Positions 26,328 to 35,007 of a DNA stretch of 64,000 nt are shown here, one piece after another. Source of the DNA: Thalassotalea euphylliae (GTDB taxonomy: Bacteria; Pseudomonadota; Gammaproteobacteria; Enterobacterales; Alteromonadaceae); the NCBI RefSeq assembly GCF_003390375.1, contig NZ_QUOT01000001.1, forward strand, positions 2,728,001 to 2,792,000. Direction: 5' to 3'. The translations under genes were made by a program, and so were the position numbers. Under the pieces are notes generated by a model. The model saw nothing but the letters and a program-made list of their open reading frames with translations. It was not told the DNA's origin and ran no database searches. Position 1 is the stretch's first letter, and every line of letters starts with the position of its first letter.

Positions 26328-27617
26328 ATGAATGATATTGACCAAAAGGAACTGGTATTTAATTTACTGATAGAGCTCTATTCTGTTGGCGAGGGAAATA
26401 TAGAGGTTTCTTCATTCGACACCTTTAGCTTAACTAAAGAGTTTTCGCTAAACTCGCGTGTTATCAGCATTCTGCAAGAGTTAAACAAGCAAAGAGAGTT
26501 GCTTGGAAAATTGGAACTAAATGTAGATTATGAAGATGTCTCATTTGAAACTTTGGAGCCGGAAGATGTCTGTACTCACCTTTCAATTTCAATAAATAAG
26601 CCGCAAGACAAGAAGCCTATTTTTTTTGCCACTTCTGCAATTGAACTTATTGATAAACAGGCTCCTTTTTTGGCTAAAGGTGCAGCCTTACCTGATTATT
26701 ACTACTTAGTAAATGAAGGCTATAAAAGTACTTCTAAAGATAAACCTGTATGGTTCAATAATCTGTCTGTTGTACAAGATTGGTTTGCTTTATTTCGTAG
26801 CTTATCTGATATCGACAAGCCCACAGAAAACGGAGAGCTTATTTATTTTATTGCTAAAAGAGACAAAGATAAATTTCTGAAGCATACCGAACTTGAATTA
26901 ATAATCGATTATAGCTATACGAGAATACAGAACATACCAAAATTAGGAGAGTTCACAACATTTTTACAAAGTAAAAGTGATCTCCATACTGAAGAACGAA
27001 AAGTGTTTTTTAAGCAAGCCATTGTTCAAGTACTGTCAGATGTTGCAGAAGACAAAACCTCTAAAGTACCCGTTGTTAAATCTTTGCTGGAAAACATAGA
27101 TAAATTAACTGCTTCTTACCATGAACAAGTTCAGGTATTCATTCAAAATTTCGCATTGGATGAATTTCATAACGAAGTCGAGAATAAGTATTTCGAGTAC
27201 ATTGAAAGTATCAATAAAACAGTTGGTGACGTGCAAGCTAAAATGTTCGCAGTTCCAGCAAGTTTAATAGGTATAGGTGCATTACTAAAAGCTAGTAGTT
27301 GGTTGAGTTATAGCTTCATTGTGCTAGGTATTTTTATCGTTTGCTTGTTTTCTCAATTCATTATTAGTGAGCAGTTTTCTCGGTTCAAACAGATTCAAGA
27401 CAGCATAAATTTTGTATTCAGGAAACTAACGGAAGACGGAATTCAAAAGTTAGATAGAACAAAAGTTATAAAAGAAATTAGAGAAATGAAAGAGAGGCTT
27501 GGAGCAGCAATTGAAAGTAAGAAAGAGCGCTTAGTATGGTATGGCGTTTTTGTTTGGATAAACCTCCTATTAGCGCCACTTCTCCTTTGGTTAAAATTAT
27601 ATGTTGCGATTACTTAA
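26328..27617 (+). CDS. Membrane protein of unknown function, paired with the NdpA-like gene
   Basis: 429 residues. The N-terminal ~290 residues are soluble and mixed alpha/beta. A hydrophobic block at about 305-350 (two helices, with FIVLGIFIVCLFSQFIIS) and one at the C-terminus (about 405-427, with INLLLAPLLLWLKL) anchor it, with a charged coiled stretch between (KEIREMKERLGAAIESKKER). No known family recognised. It starts 1 bp after the ndpA-like stop, implying a functional pair. A membrane protein plus a DNA-binding protein resembles, in layout only, two-gene anti-phage systems such as Kiwa. Its AT-rich composition fits an acquired cassette. Confidence 0.75.
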   Translation: MNDIDQKELVFNLLIELYSVGEGNIEVSSFDTFSLTKEFSLNSRVISILQELNKQRELLGKLELNVDYEDVSFETLEPEDVCTHLSISINKPQDKKPIFFATSAIELIDKQAPFLAKGAALPDYYYLVNEGYKSTSKDKPVWFNNLSVVQDWFALFRSLSDIDKPTENGELIYFIAKRDKDKFLKHTELELIIDYSYTRIQNIPKLGEFTTFLQSKSDLHTEERKVFFKQAIVQVLSDVAEDKTSKVPVVKSLLENIDKLTASYHEQVQVFIQNFALDEFHNEVENKYFEYIESINKTVGDVQAKMFAVPASLIGIGALLKASSWLSYSFIVLGIFIVCLFSQFIISEQFSRFKQIQDSINFVFRKLTEDGIQKLDRTKVIKEIREMKERLGAAIESKKERLVWYGVFVWINLLLAPLLLWLKLYVAIT

Positions 27618-27759
27618 ATAACTACAATCAAAAGATTTTTCTACTCTCCTAAAACTAGGGTGTTTCTTAGTCTTAACGGTTGGGTTTTAATCTTAGACTG
27701 CGGGATATTCAAACCGAATGAATATTTTTTAATTAATTTAGAGTAAGTACTTTACTTTT

Positions 27760-27879
27760 GTAGAGTACATGCTCTATACTTCAAATCGTTCCTTGTGAAC
27801 GCCTGTTGTAATAATTTTGTATATTCTAGCTTTCCCCATAGCTAAATACCCGGCAATGCTTGCATTGCCGGTTTTTTTT
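27760..27879 (+). ncRNA. spf: Putative small RNA, Spot 42 (spf)-like
   Basis: A candidate transcript of about 120 nt. Its 5' end GTAGAGTACAT resembles the Spot 42 start GTAGGGTACAG (9 of 11, recalled from E. coli), with a -10-like TACTTT (27748-27753) seven bases upstream. It contains small hairpins (CGTTC-CTTGT-GAACG at 27787-27801; TAGC...GCTA before 27845) and ends in a strong terminator. It points toward the end of engB, the location and orientation spf has in enterics and vibrios (usually polA-spf-engB). If the first promoter is wrong, TTTACT (27751) with TATACT (27775) would start a ~93-nt RNA. Identity is inference from synteny and 5' similarity. Confidence 0.5.
27850..27879 (+). terminator. 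Strong intrinsic terminator of the small RNA
   Basis: 10-bp stem CCGGCAATGC / GCATTGCCGG with a TT loop, followed by eight T residues. Confidence 0.9.
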
Positions 27880-28033
27880 GTCCAAATTTCAGTGAACTAC
27901 CAATTAAATTAAAAAATTGGCTAACCTAGAGTACTGTCCGCGATTGGGGAGTCAGTCAAATTGATGCGGATATCTTGTTTCACATTGAATCTATCGATTC
28001 TTTATAGCGAATTGATTAGGCGAGTGAGCGTGA

Positions 28034-28138
28034 CTGGCTTCTATTCAAGGTATAACGGGTATTGAAGCCGTTGATTTACTCGTGAGCGTGGAAGAAGTCT
28101 TTGGAATTAGTATTGAGGGGGTGGGTGCTAAGCTCTAA
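28034..28138 (+). pseudogene. Possible acyl-carrier-protein-like remnant
   Basis: A 34-codon open stretch without a start codon ends at TAA 28136-28138. Its translation includes IEAVDLLVSVEEVFGISI, which looks like helix II and following loop of acyl carrier proteins (typically ...VELVMALEEEFGIEI). The Ser-containing DSL motif in front is not in frame. Could be a decayed fragment or chance. Confidence 0.25.
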
Positions 28139-28223
28139 CTTTTTTTAGCTAGAGCTTACAATGGATTTATGCAGCTAAATGTTCTCGCCGTTGTTTAGCC
28201 TAAATTGCCTAGCCTAAAGAGTC

Positions 28224-28865
28224 TTACTCTGCAGCGTCTTCGTCTAAACTTTCTTGAGCAAACCAGTCACTAATTACTTGCGTTGCTTGTGGCATACCTG
28301 ACTTTTTCAACGATGAGAACGCTTGCACTTTGATATTGCCGTTCAGTTCGGCCAGTGTTCTCTTCACTTTTAACACTTCTGCCGATGCTTTACCTTGCGA
28401 TAGTTTGTCTGACTTAGTGAGTAGACATAGCACAGGTAAGTCACTGTCTACGGCCCATTCAATCAAGTTATGATCTAGGTCTTTTAGCGGGTGGCGAATA
28501 TCCATTAACACTACCAAACCTTTTAAGCAGTCGCGTTTTTCTAAGTATTCACCAAGGGCTTTTTGCCATTTTTTCTTCATCTCCATTGGCACTTTGGCAA
28601 AGCCATAGCCAGGAAGGTCAATCAAACGCTTGTTTTCCGCAATTTCAAAAACGTTGATCAATTGAGTACGCCCGGGTGTTTTACTCGTGCGAGCTAAGCT
28701 TTTCTGGCGAGTCAGTGTGTTAAGCGCACTAGATTTACCTGCGTTAGAGCGGCCAGCAAAGGCAACTTCGATACCTGTATCTTCAGGTAAACGGCGGATA
28801 TCGGGGGCACTAATGGTAAATTTTGCGTTGTTTAAATTGATAACTTGCTCAGACACAGCAGACAT
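28224..28865 (-). CDS. engB: Ribosome biogenesis GTPase EngB/YihA (YsxC)
   Basis: 213 residues, the usual size. GTPase motifs: G1 GRSNAGKSS (about 36-44), G3 DLPGYG, G4 TKSD; the G2 Thr lies in SKTPGRTQ. EngB is needed for late 50S subunit assembly. Position between an spf-like RNA and a c4-type cytochrome matches the common gammaproteobacterial gene order, although polA is not adjacent here. Confidence 0.95.
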   Translation of the reverse strand: MSAVSEQVINLNNAKFTISAPDIRRLPEDTGIEVAFAGRSNAGKSSALNTLTRQKSLARTSKTPGRTQLINVFEIAENKRLIDLPGYGFAKVPMEMKKKWQKALGEYLEKRDCLKGLVVLMDIRHPLKDLDHNLIEWAVDSDLPVLCLLTKSDKLSQGKASAEVLKVKRTLAELNGNIKVQAFSSLKKSGMPQATQVISDWFAQESLDEDAAE

Positions 28866-29250
28866 TCCTCTTTTGAAGTGGCGCTATTATAGCGTTTTTT
28901 TTCATTGTTGCTGACAACAAATAGCTTTGCGGTAGGTTTTTAACGGAAATTCATTGCAGCGCTATTTGCTATAAATCGTATTTATATCTATTAAAAACAT
29001 TGTGTTAAGCCTATTTAGAGTGATTTACCTAACGCTTAATTCATCTATGACTTTGTGCAATTATGAGGATTAATGGAAGGAAACGGTTAAATAACCGGAA
29101 TTTTTATAGGTTTTTATGCACTAGCCTGTTACACAAAAAGAATATTCGTGTAAAATGTCGCGACTAATCATATTGGGATTCAGTGTGCGTGTGGGCTAAG
29201 TTAAATATCACAAGCGCTGAGTATGAAGATCAACAAGCAGAGAGCATTCG
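28866..29250 (+). promoter_or_regulatory. engB-cytochrome divergent region with promoter for the cytochrome
   Basis: 385 bp without a gene. A sigma-70-like promoter TTACAC (29129-29134), 16-bp spacer, TAAAAT (29151-29156) faces the cytochrome gene. The engB promoter must lie just above 28866, where the sequence is AT-rich. Nothing else recognised. Confidence 0.5.
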
Positions 29251-30483
29251 ATGAAAAAAGTTATCGTATCACTTCTATTGGGCTTGGGTGTGCTAGCGAA
29301 TGCAAATGCGCAAGGCGACGCTGAAGCGGGGAAAGCGAAAGCCGCAACTTGTGCAGCATGTCATGGTGCTACTGGGCATAGCGCTGTAGATACCTACCCT
29401 AACCTAGCGGGTCAGCACGCTGATTACATTGTTAAGCAATTAAAAGCATTTAAAGACGGTTCAACTCGTAACGATCCTGTAATGGCGCCAATGGCAGCAG
29501 GTTTGTCTGAACAAGATATGCAAGACCTAGGTGCTTACTTTGCGAGCCAGCCACTTACCGCAGCATCAGCTTCGGCATCAGCAGGCGATGCAGCAGCTCC
29601 AGCAGCCGTTGCGACAGCAGCTATTGTTGGTGATGCAGCAGCAGGTAAATACTTATACGAAAACGGCGACGAGTCTCGTGCTATCGGTGCTTGTGTTGGC
29701 TGTCACGGTAAAGACGGCGAGAGCAAAGTATTAATTTACCCTAATCTAGCGAAGCAACACCCTGAGTACATTGAAAAGCAATTAAATAGCTTCAAATCAG
29801 GCGACCGCGCTAACAACTACGCAATGGGTCAGTTTGCAGGTCCTTTAACAGAGCAAGAAATTGCTGACTTAGGCGCTTACTTCAAAGACCCAGCGGCTGT
29901 TGCTAATGTGGCACCGAAGAAAACTAAAGCCGCTGTTGCTGTTATGGGTGACATAGAGCTTGGTAAAGCAAAATCAGCAACTTGTGTTGCCTGTCACGGT
30001 GCTGATGGCAACGCTCAAGTAGCTATCTACCCGAAAATTGCCGGTCAGCACGAAGGTTACTTGTTGAAGCAGTTACAAGAATTCAAATCTGGCGCACGTA
30101 ACAACGGCATTATGGCTGGTATGGTTGCAGCACTTTCTGACGAAGATATGAAGAACTTAGCAGCTTACTTTGCAAGCCAAACAACGTCTAAGGTTGTGAA
30201 GCCAGAAACTGCAAACGAAGCAGGCCGCAAGTTATACTTCGGTGGTGACTCTGCACGTGGTATCACAGCTTGTGCGGCATGTCACAGCCCAAGCGGTGAA
30301 GGTATGCAGCACGCGAAGTTCCCTGCATTACTTAACCAGCACGGTGATTACGTGAAAGCACAGTTAGAGCAATTCCGCTCTGGTGCACGTGGTAACGATG
30401 CTAACGCTATGATGCGTAACATCGCGATCAAGCTATCAGACGACGATATTGCTAACCTTACAGCGTTTATCCAATCGCTTTAA
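29251..30483 (+). CDS. Tetra-haem cytochrome c (duplicated c4 type)
   Basis: 410 residues with a signal peptide (cleavage near NANA-QG, residue 20). Four class I cytochrome c domains, each of about 80-100 residues, with CAACH (near 35), CVGCH (near 150), CVACH (near 248) and CAACH (near 348). Each has a distal-type Met segment (for example DPVMAPMAAGLS, NGIMAGMVAALS). Ordinary cytochrome c4 has two such domains in about 200 residues, so this looks like a duplication of c4. Likely periplasmic electron carrier toward oxidases or peroxidases. Upstream is engB, downstream a terminator. Confidence 0.9.
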   Translation: MKKVIVSLLLGLGVLANANAQGDAEAGKAKAATCAACHGATGHSAVDTYPNLAGQHADYIVKQLKAFKDGSTRNDPVMAPMAAGLSEQDMQDLGAYFASQPLTAASASASAGDAAAPAAVATAAIVGDAAAGKYLYENGDESRAIGACVGCHGKDGESKVLIYPNLAKQHPEYIEKQLNSFKSGDRANNYAMGQFAGPLTEQEIADLGAYFKDPAAVANVAPKKTKAAVAVMGDIELGKAKSATCVACHGADGNAQVAIYPKIAGQHEGYLLKQLQEFKSGARNNGIMAGMVAALSDEDMKNLAAYFASQTTSKVVKPETANEAGRKLYFGGDSARGITACAACHSPSGEGMQHAKFPALLNQHGDYVKAQLEQFRSGARGNDANAMMRNIAIKLSDDDIANLTAFIQSL

Positions 30484-30501
30484 GCTATTGCTAAATTAGA
30501 G

Positions 30502-30527
30502 AAAGCAGCCAGTAGGCTGCTTTTTTT
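30502..30527 (+). terminator. Intrinsic terminator of the tetra-haem cytochrome gene
   Basis: Stem AAAGCAGCC / GGCTGCTTT with AGTA loop and a T run. Confidence 0.88.
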
Positions 30528-30627
30528 ATGTCTACAATATGCGGGTGATTTTTGTTGTAGACAGGTTGGCTAGCGTTAGATATTGACTTAAACTTGCAGT
30601 TAAACGCTCCTCTTTCAGTAGGTTACC

Positions 30628-31257
30628 TTGGCAAAACCAGCTGCATCGCTTAACAATATTGTGGTTTGTCGTCGCTGTGATGCGGTGTTATCTAAACCTA
30701 AAATTGAACCGGGTCAAAAAGCCACCTGCCCTGGTTGCAGCGCACTGCTGTACGAGCTAAAGAAAAACCCCATGGAGCGCACTATGGCGGTGTCGCTGGC
30801 GGGGCTATTACTCTTCTTTCCTGCAATTTTGTTACCCATGATAGGGGTAAGTGCCGCAGGTACGCACAATGAAGCATCATTAATTGATTGCATCATCATT
30901 TTGCTCAACACTGACTACCATATCGTCGCGTTTATCGTGTTTTTGTTTACCATTGCCATTCCCATAGTTCACTTGTTGGCGGCGTTTTACATTGCTGTTG
31001 CGGTCCATTTCAATAAAATTAGCCAGTCGTTGCTGGTGTTTTTTCGCAGTTATCACGTGCTAGACAGCTGGACAATGCTGCATGTGTTCTTCCTTGGTGT
31101 TGTTGTTTCCATCTACAAGATTGTTGATCTTGCTGAGCTAACTGTAGGCGGTGGCTTAATGAGCTTTGTGTTATTGCTTATTTGCTCAACGCTTGTGTCG
31201 GTGACATTAGATCATCATTACGTTTGGGAGAAAATGGAGCAAGCGCTTGAAGACTAG
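30628..31257 (+). CDS. letA: PqiA/LetA-type membrane protein, first half
   Basis: 209 residues from a TTG start. An N-terminal zinc ribbon (CRRC at about 11-14 and CPGC near 32) is followed by four transmembrane helices (about 52-195). This equals one of the two homologous halves of E. coli LetA (YebS) or PqiA, which are single ~420-residue proteins. The second half is encoded by the next gene, overlapping by 11 bp, and the MCE protein LetB follows. Together they move lipids between inner and outer membranes; LetA is the inner-membrane part thought to load or extract lipid. Confidence 0.88.
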   Translation: MAKPAASLNNIVVCRRCDAVLSKPKIEPGQKATCPGCSALLYELKKNPMERTMAVSLAGLLLFFPAILLPMIGVSAAGTHNEASLIDCIIILLNTDYHIVAFIVFLFTIAIPIVHLLAAFYIAVAVHFNKISQSLLVFFRSYHVLDSWTMLHVFFLGVVVSIYKIVDLAELTVGGGLMSFVLLLICSTLVSVTLDHHYVWEKMEQALED

Positions 31258-31906
31258 TGCGAAAGCGATGGGCTTGGGCTGCTGCCCTTGCTGCCATAAA
31301 GTGGTGAAAATGCAGGCTGAAACTCAGCAATGTCCGCGTTGCCATCGCAGTTTCAGCGTACGCAAAATCAATAGTTTATCGCATACCTTTGCGTGGACAA
31401 TTGCCGCATTAGTGATGCTGGTGCCAGCCAACTTATATCCCATGATGATCTACTACACCCTTGGGCAACCAGAGGCATCTACCATTTTAGAGGGTATAGC
31501 AACCTTTATTCAGTTTGGTATGTATCCAGTGGCGATTGTGATTTTTATCGCCAGTTTTGTTGTGCCGCTGGCGAAAATTATTGGCTTGTTTATCCTGATG
31601 TATCACGCCAAACGCGCGAGTAAGTTAACGGTTAAGCAGCAAGGGCAGTTGTATCACATAGTCGAATTTTTAGGCCCTTGGTCAATGTTAGATGTTTTTG
31701 TCGTCGCTATTATGGCGGCGGTGGTCAATTTGGGTTTTCTAAGTTCTATTGAAGCGGCAAAGGGGATCACCTATTTTGGTCTAATGGTGGTGTTTACCAT
31801 GCTAGCCGCCGAGAGTTTTGATGCCCGATTGCTATGGGATGCACAAGACCAGAAGCCACAAACTGATGATAGCCAAAGCCAGCTCAACCAAGCAGGCTCG
31901 CGTTAA
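31247..31906 (+). CDS. letA: PqiA/LetA-type membrane protein, second half
   Basis: 219 residues, TTG start overlapping the preceding gene. A zinc ribbon (CCPCC near 13 and CPRC near 30) and four transmembrane helices (about 50-200) repeat the architecture of the upstream protein. Segments such as VPLAKIIGLFILMYHA and GPWSMLDVFVVAIMAAVV are typical of PqiA-domain proteins. Likely forms a heterodimer with the first-half protein, replacing the fused LetA. The C-terminal tail is Gln-rich and soluble. Confidence 0.88.
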   Translation: MKTSAKAMGLGCCPCCHKVVKMQAETQQCPRCHRSFSVRKINSLSHTFAWTIAALVMLVPANLYPMMIYYTLGQPEASTILEGIATFIQFGMYPVAIVIFIASFVVPLAKIIGLFILMYHAKRASKLTVKQQGQLYHIVEFLGPWSMLDVFVVAIMAAVVNLGFLSSIEAAKGITYFGLMVVFTMLAAESFDARLLWDAQDQKPQTDDSQSQLNQAGSR

Positions 31907-31961
31907 GCTATTTAGCACCAACACAAATTACTTAGAAGAAAGCAGACATAAGAGAAGCACG

Positions 31962-34900
31962 ATGAGCACAGAATCACATCCAGAGCCAATTGTTGAAGCA
32001 AAATCAGGTATTTCTGCTATTTGGTTGGTGCCTATTGTTGCCTTGATTTTTGGCGCTTGGTTAGTGGTTAAAGCGGTTGGTGATCGCGGCGTATTTATCA
32101 CCATTGAGTTTGACAACGCAACAGGGATTGTCGCGGGCAAAACTGAAATTCGCTACAAAGGCTTAACGGTTGGTGTCGTGCGCGATATTGAAACCTCCAG
32201 TGATCTACAAAGCGTGATTGTTGAGGCGGAAGTGATCAGCGATGCGAAAGATACACTGACTGATGAAACGCTATTTTGGTATGTGACTGCCGATGTCTCT
32301 TTGAGCGGGGTAAAGGGGTTAGATACCCTACTTTCTGGTAGCTATATTAACGTTCGCCCTGATATTGACGCCAGTGGCAAGTCGCAGCGCCATTTTATCG
32401 GTTTAAAAGAAGAGCCAGAGGTCGACGAATCGGCACCAGGCCTACATATTGTGCTTTCTTCCGATACGCTTGGTTCGATTGTTAAAGACTCGCCGATTAC
32501 CTTCAAACAAATTATGGTTGGCCATGTGGCGAGCTATCGCTACGATGACAGACGCAATCAGGTTGATATCAACGTGTATATCAAACCTGAATTTGCTCAC
32601 CTTGTTAAACAACATTCACGCTTTTGGAATGCCAGTGGCTTAACAGTTTCTGGCTCATTAACCACAGGTGTACATGTTGATACCGATTCACTGGCGTCGA
32701 TAATCTCTGGCGGTATTGCTTTTGATACCCCCGATGTTGAAGGAGAAGCGCTTAATAGCAAAAACGGTACGCGCTTTAAGCTACATCAACATTTTCAAGA
32801 TGCCGAAATGGGCTACGCCATTAATTTGCAGCTTGATTGGAATAGCCAGCTAGATGTTGGTGCCGCCATTGTCTATCAAGGTATTACGCTAGGGCGATTG
32901 GAAAGCTTTACCTATATCAATCCACAAACGCGTGAAATCACCGCGCTTGCCAAGGTTAACCCGCGCATTGCTGCTTACCTAAATTCCAGTACGCAGTTTT
33001 ACCTAATGGCACCTGAACTGGATTTAGGCGGGGTTACTAATCTACACAACGTTATTGCCGGTGCTCAAATTGGCATGCGCCCATCATTAGACGGTGATGT
33101 TACCGATACTTTCAGAGTTTACAGTCAAAAACCTGCTTATCGATACACAGAGCCCGGCTTGCACTTAGTGTTAACCACCAGTGATGTTAATTCACTAAAA
33201 GTGGGCACCAGTGTTTTTTACAAACAGCAAGTGGTTGGTAATATTCAGGCAATTGAAAACACCGGACCAAGCGCTTTCAATGTGCATATTCATATCCAGC
33301 CGGAATACCAAAGCTATGTGAGCTCAGATAGCCGCTTCTGGAACGCAAGCGGATTAAGAATAGCCGGCAATATTCAGCAATTAGACATTCAAAGTCAGTC
33401 AATGCAAGCCATCCTTGCTGGCGGTATTGCCTTCGACAAGGGCATCGATGATGCTCAGCAACCACCGAATAACGGTGATAGCTTTGTTTTGCATGAAAAC
33501 ATTGATATTGCCAAGCAACGTGTTGCCATTGAACTGGCACTAGCCAGCGCGAAAGATGTGCGCAAAGGCACACGAATTATGTATCGCGGTGAGCAAATTG
33601 GCGCGGTGCATACCATTCGTTATGTTGATGACAGCGCCCGTTTAAACGTGGGTATTCTGCCTGAATTTCGTTGGTTATTAAAAGACGGTACTCAGTTTTG
33701 GCTAGTTAAAACTAAGCTGTCGCTCTCTGGCCTAACCGACACTGAAGCCCTGTTTGGTGGCAACTATTTCAATGTGGATGCGGGCAATACGAGTGATACA
33801 AACACTGAGCGCCGACAGTTTATTGCACTAGATAAAGCACCTGCTAAACACGCTTCTGCAGAAGGCTTACAGCTTACCGTTATTAGCGAAAACGGCAGTG
33901 AAGTTAGCCCAGGGAGCCCCATTAGTTATCGCGGTATTGTGGTTGGTCAGGTCGACAATATTGAGCTTGCCAGTGACGGTGAAAAAGTTGCAATTAATAT
34001 CTCTATCGATGAGCAGTATCGCCATTTAGTGCACGACTATACGCGTTTTTATCATGCCAGTGGCTTTACCATTACGGGTAACTTAACCGATTTTTTGGTT
34101 AAAACGGAGTCGGCAGATACAGTGCTAACTGGCGGTCTTAGCTTTTACAATCCAGACGGTGTGGTTAATCCGCAGCCTGCGCAAGAAACGGCGCAATATA
34201 CCTTGTTTAATGATTTACGCCATGCGGAAAATGCGGGTGTCGCTATTCGTATTGCGTTTAATCAAGTTGCGGGACTTAAGGCTAACTTACCTATCCAATA
34301 TCAGGGGCAAGAAATTGGCATGGTTGAGCGCGTTGTTTTTAATGAAAACGCACATGGCGCAACTGCGTTTGCGTATTTAAATCATTCAGGTCGCAAGTTT
34401 GCAGCGGCTGGTACTAAGTTCTGGTTTGCTGAGCCGGAAGTGGGCTTAGTGGGCTCTAAAAATGTGGGAGCTTTGATCACTGGTGGCTTTATTAATACCT
34501 TACCTGCTGCCCACGTTAACGGTAAAGCAGCGCAGCAAACCGAATTTATCGCGGAAGATTATGCACCAGCGGTTACACAATTGCCGTTTGGCTTAAATTT
34601 GCAGTTAACCACTGGGCAACTTGGCTCAGTTCGGGTTGGTAATCCTGTTCTTTATCGTCAAGTGAAAGTAGGTGAAGTAATTGGTGTTGATTTAGCACCA
34701 ACCGCTGATCAAGTGCATATTTTTATTAATATTGAGCAGCGTTTTGCCAAATTAGTATCGCCTGCCAGTCAGTTCTGGAATACCAGCGGCTTTAGCATGG
34801 ATGCTGGATTATTCTCAGGCGTTTCTGTTGATGCTGAATCAATCGAAACCATTATTGCCGGTGGTATCGCATTTGCGACACCAGACTCCGCCACAGGGGA

Positions 34901-34994
34901 ATCATTCGTTAGCCAAGGATACAGTTTCACCTTAAAGCAAAACCCTGAGGCCAAATGGCGCAGTTGGGCACCGAAAATTCAGCTAGCCAACTAA
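31962..34994 (+). CDS. letB: LetB/YebT-type MCE protein with eight MCE repeats
   Basis: 1010 residues from ATG 31962; the frame is open upstream but that part overlaps the preceding gene. One N-terminal transmembrane helix (about 19-39), then eight MCE domains, each recognised by a strand block ending in YKGLTVG-like motifs: YKGLTVG, FKQIMVG, YQGITLG, YKQQVVG, YRGEQIG, YRGIVVG, YQGQEIG and YRQVKVG. E. coli LetB (YebT) has seven MCE rings stacked as a hexameric tunnel across the periplasm; eight predicts a longer tunnel. Third gene in the letA-letA-letB operon, 55 bp after it. Confidence 0.93.
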   Translation: MSTESHPEPIVEAKSGISAIWLVPIVALIFGAWLVVKAVGDRGVFITIEFDNATGIVAGKTEIRYKGLTVGVVRDIETSSDLQSVIVEAEVISDAKDTLTDETLFWYVTADVSLSGVKGLDTLLSGSYINVRPDIDASGKSQRHFIGLKEEPEVDESAPGLHIVLSSDTLGSIVKDSPITFKQIMVGHVASYRYDDRRNQVDINVYIKPEFAHLVKQHSRFWNASGLTVSGSLTTGVHVDTDSLASIISGGIAFDTPDVEGEALNSKNGTRFKLHQHFQDAEMGYAINLQLDWNSQLDVGAAIVYQGITLGRLESFTYINPQTREITALAKVNPRIAAYLNSSTQFYLMAPELDLGGVTNLHNVIAGAQIGMRPSLDGDVTDTFRVYSQKPAYRYTEPGLHLVLTTSDVNSLKVGTSVFYKQQVVGNIQAIENTGPSAFNVHIHIQPEYQSYVSSDSRFWNASGLRIAGNIQQLDIQSQSMQAILAGGIAFDKGIDDAQQPPNNGDSFVLHENIDIAKQRVAIELALASAKDVRKGTRIMYRGEQIGAVHTIRYVDDSARLNVGILPEFRWLLKDGTQFWLVKTKLSLSGLTDTEALFGGNYFNVDAGNTSDTNTERRQFIALDKAPAKHASAEGLQLTVISENGSEVSPGSPISYRGIVVGQVDNIELASDGEKVAINISIDEQYRHLVHDYTRFYHASGFTITGNLTDFLVKTESADTVLTGGLSFYNPDGVVNPQPAQETAQYTLFNDLRHAENAGVAIRIAFNQVAGLKANLPIQYQGQEIGMVERVVFNENAHGATAFAYLNHSGRKFAAAGTKFWFAEPEVGLVGSKNVGALITGGFINTLPAAHVNGKAAQQTEFIAEDYAPAVTQLPFGLNLQLTTGQLGSVRVGNPVLYRQVKVGEVIGVDLAPTADQVHIFINIEQRFAKLVSPASQFWNTSGFSMDAGLFSGVSVDAESIETIIAGGIAFATPDSATGESFVSQGYSFTLKQNPEAKWRSWAPKIQLAN

Positions 34995-35007
34995 TTCTAT
35001 AAAGCGA

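Noticed and set aside
31818..31961. Upstream extension of the letB frame
   Set aside because: Lies within the second letA gene; the protein beginning at 31962 starts directly before its membrane anchor.
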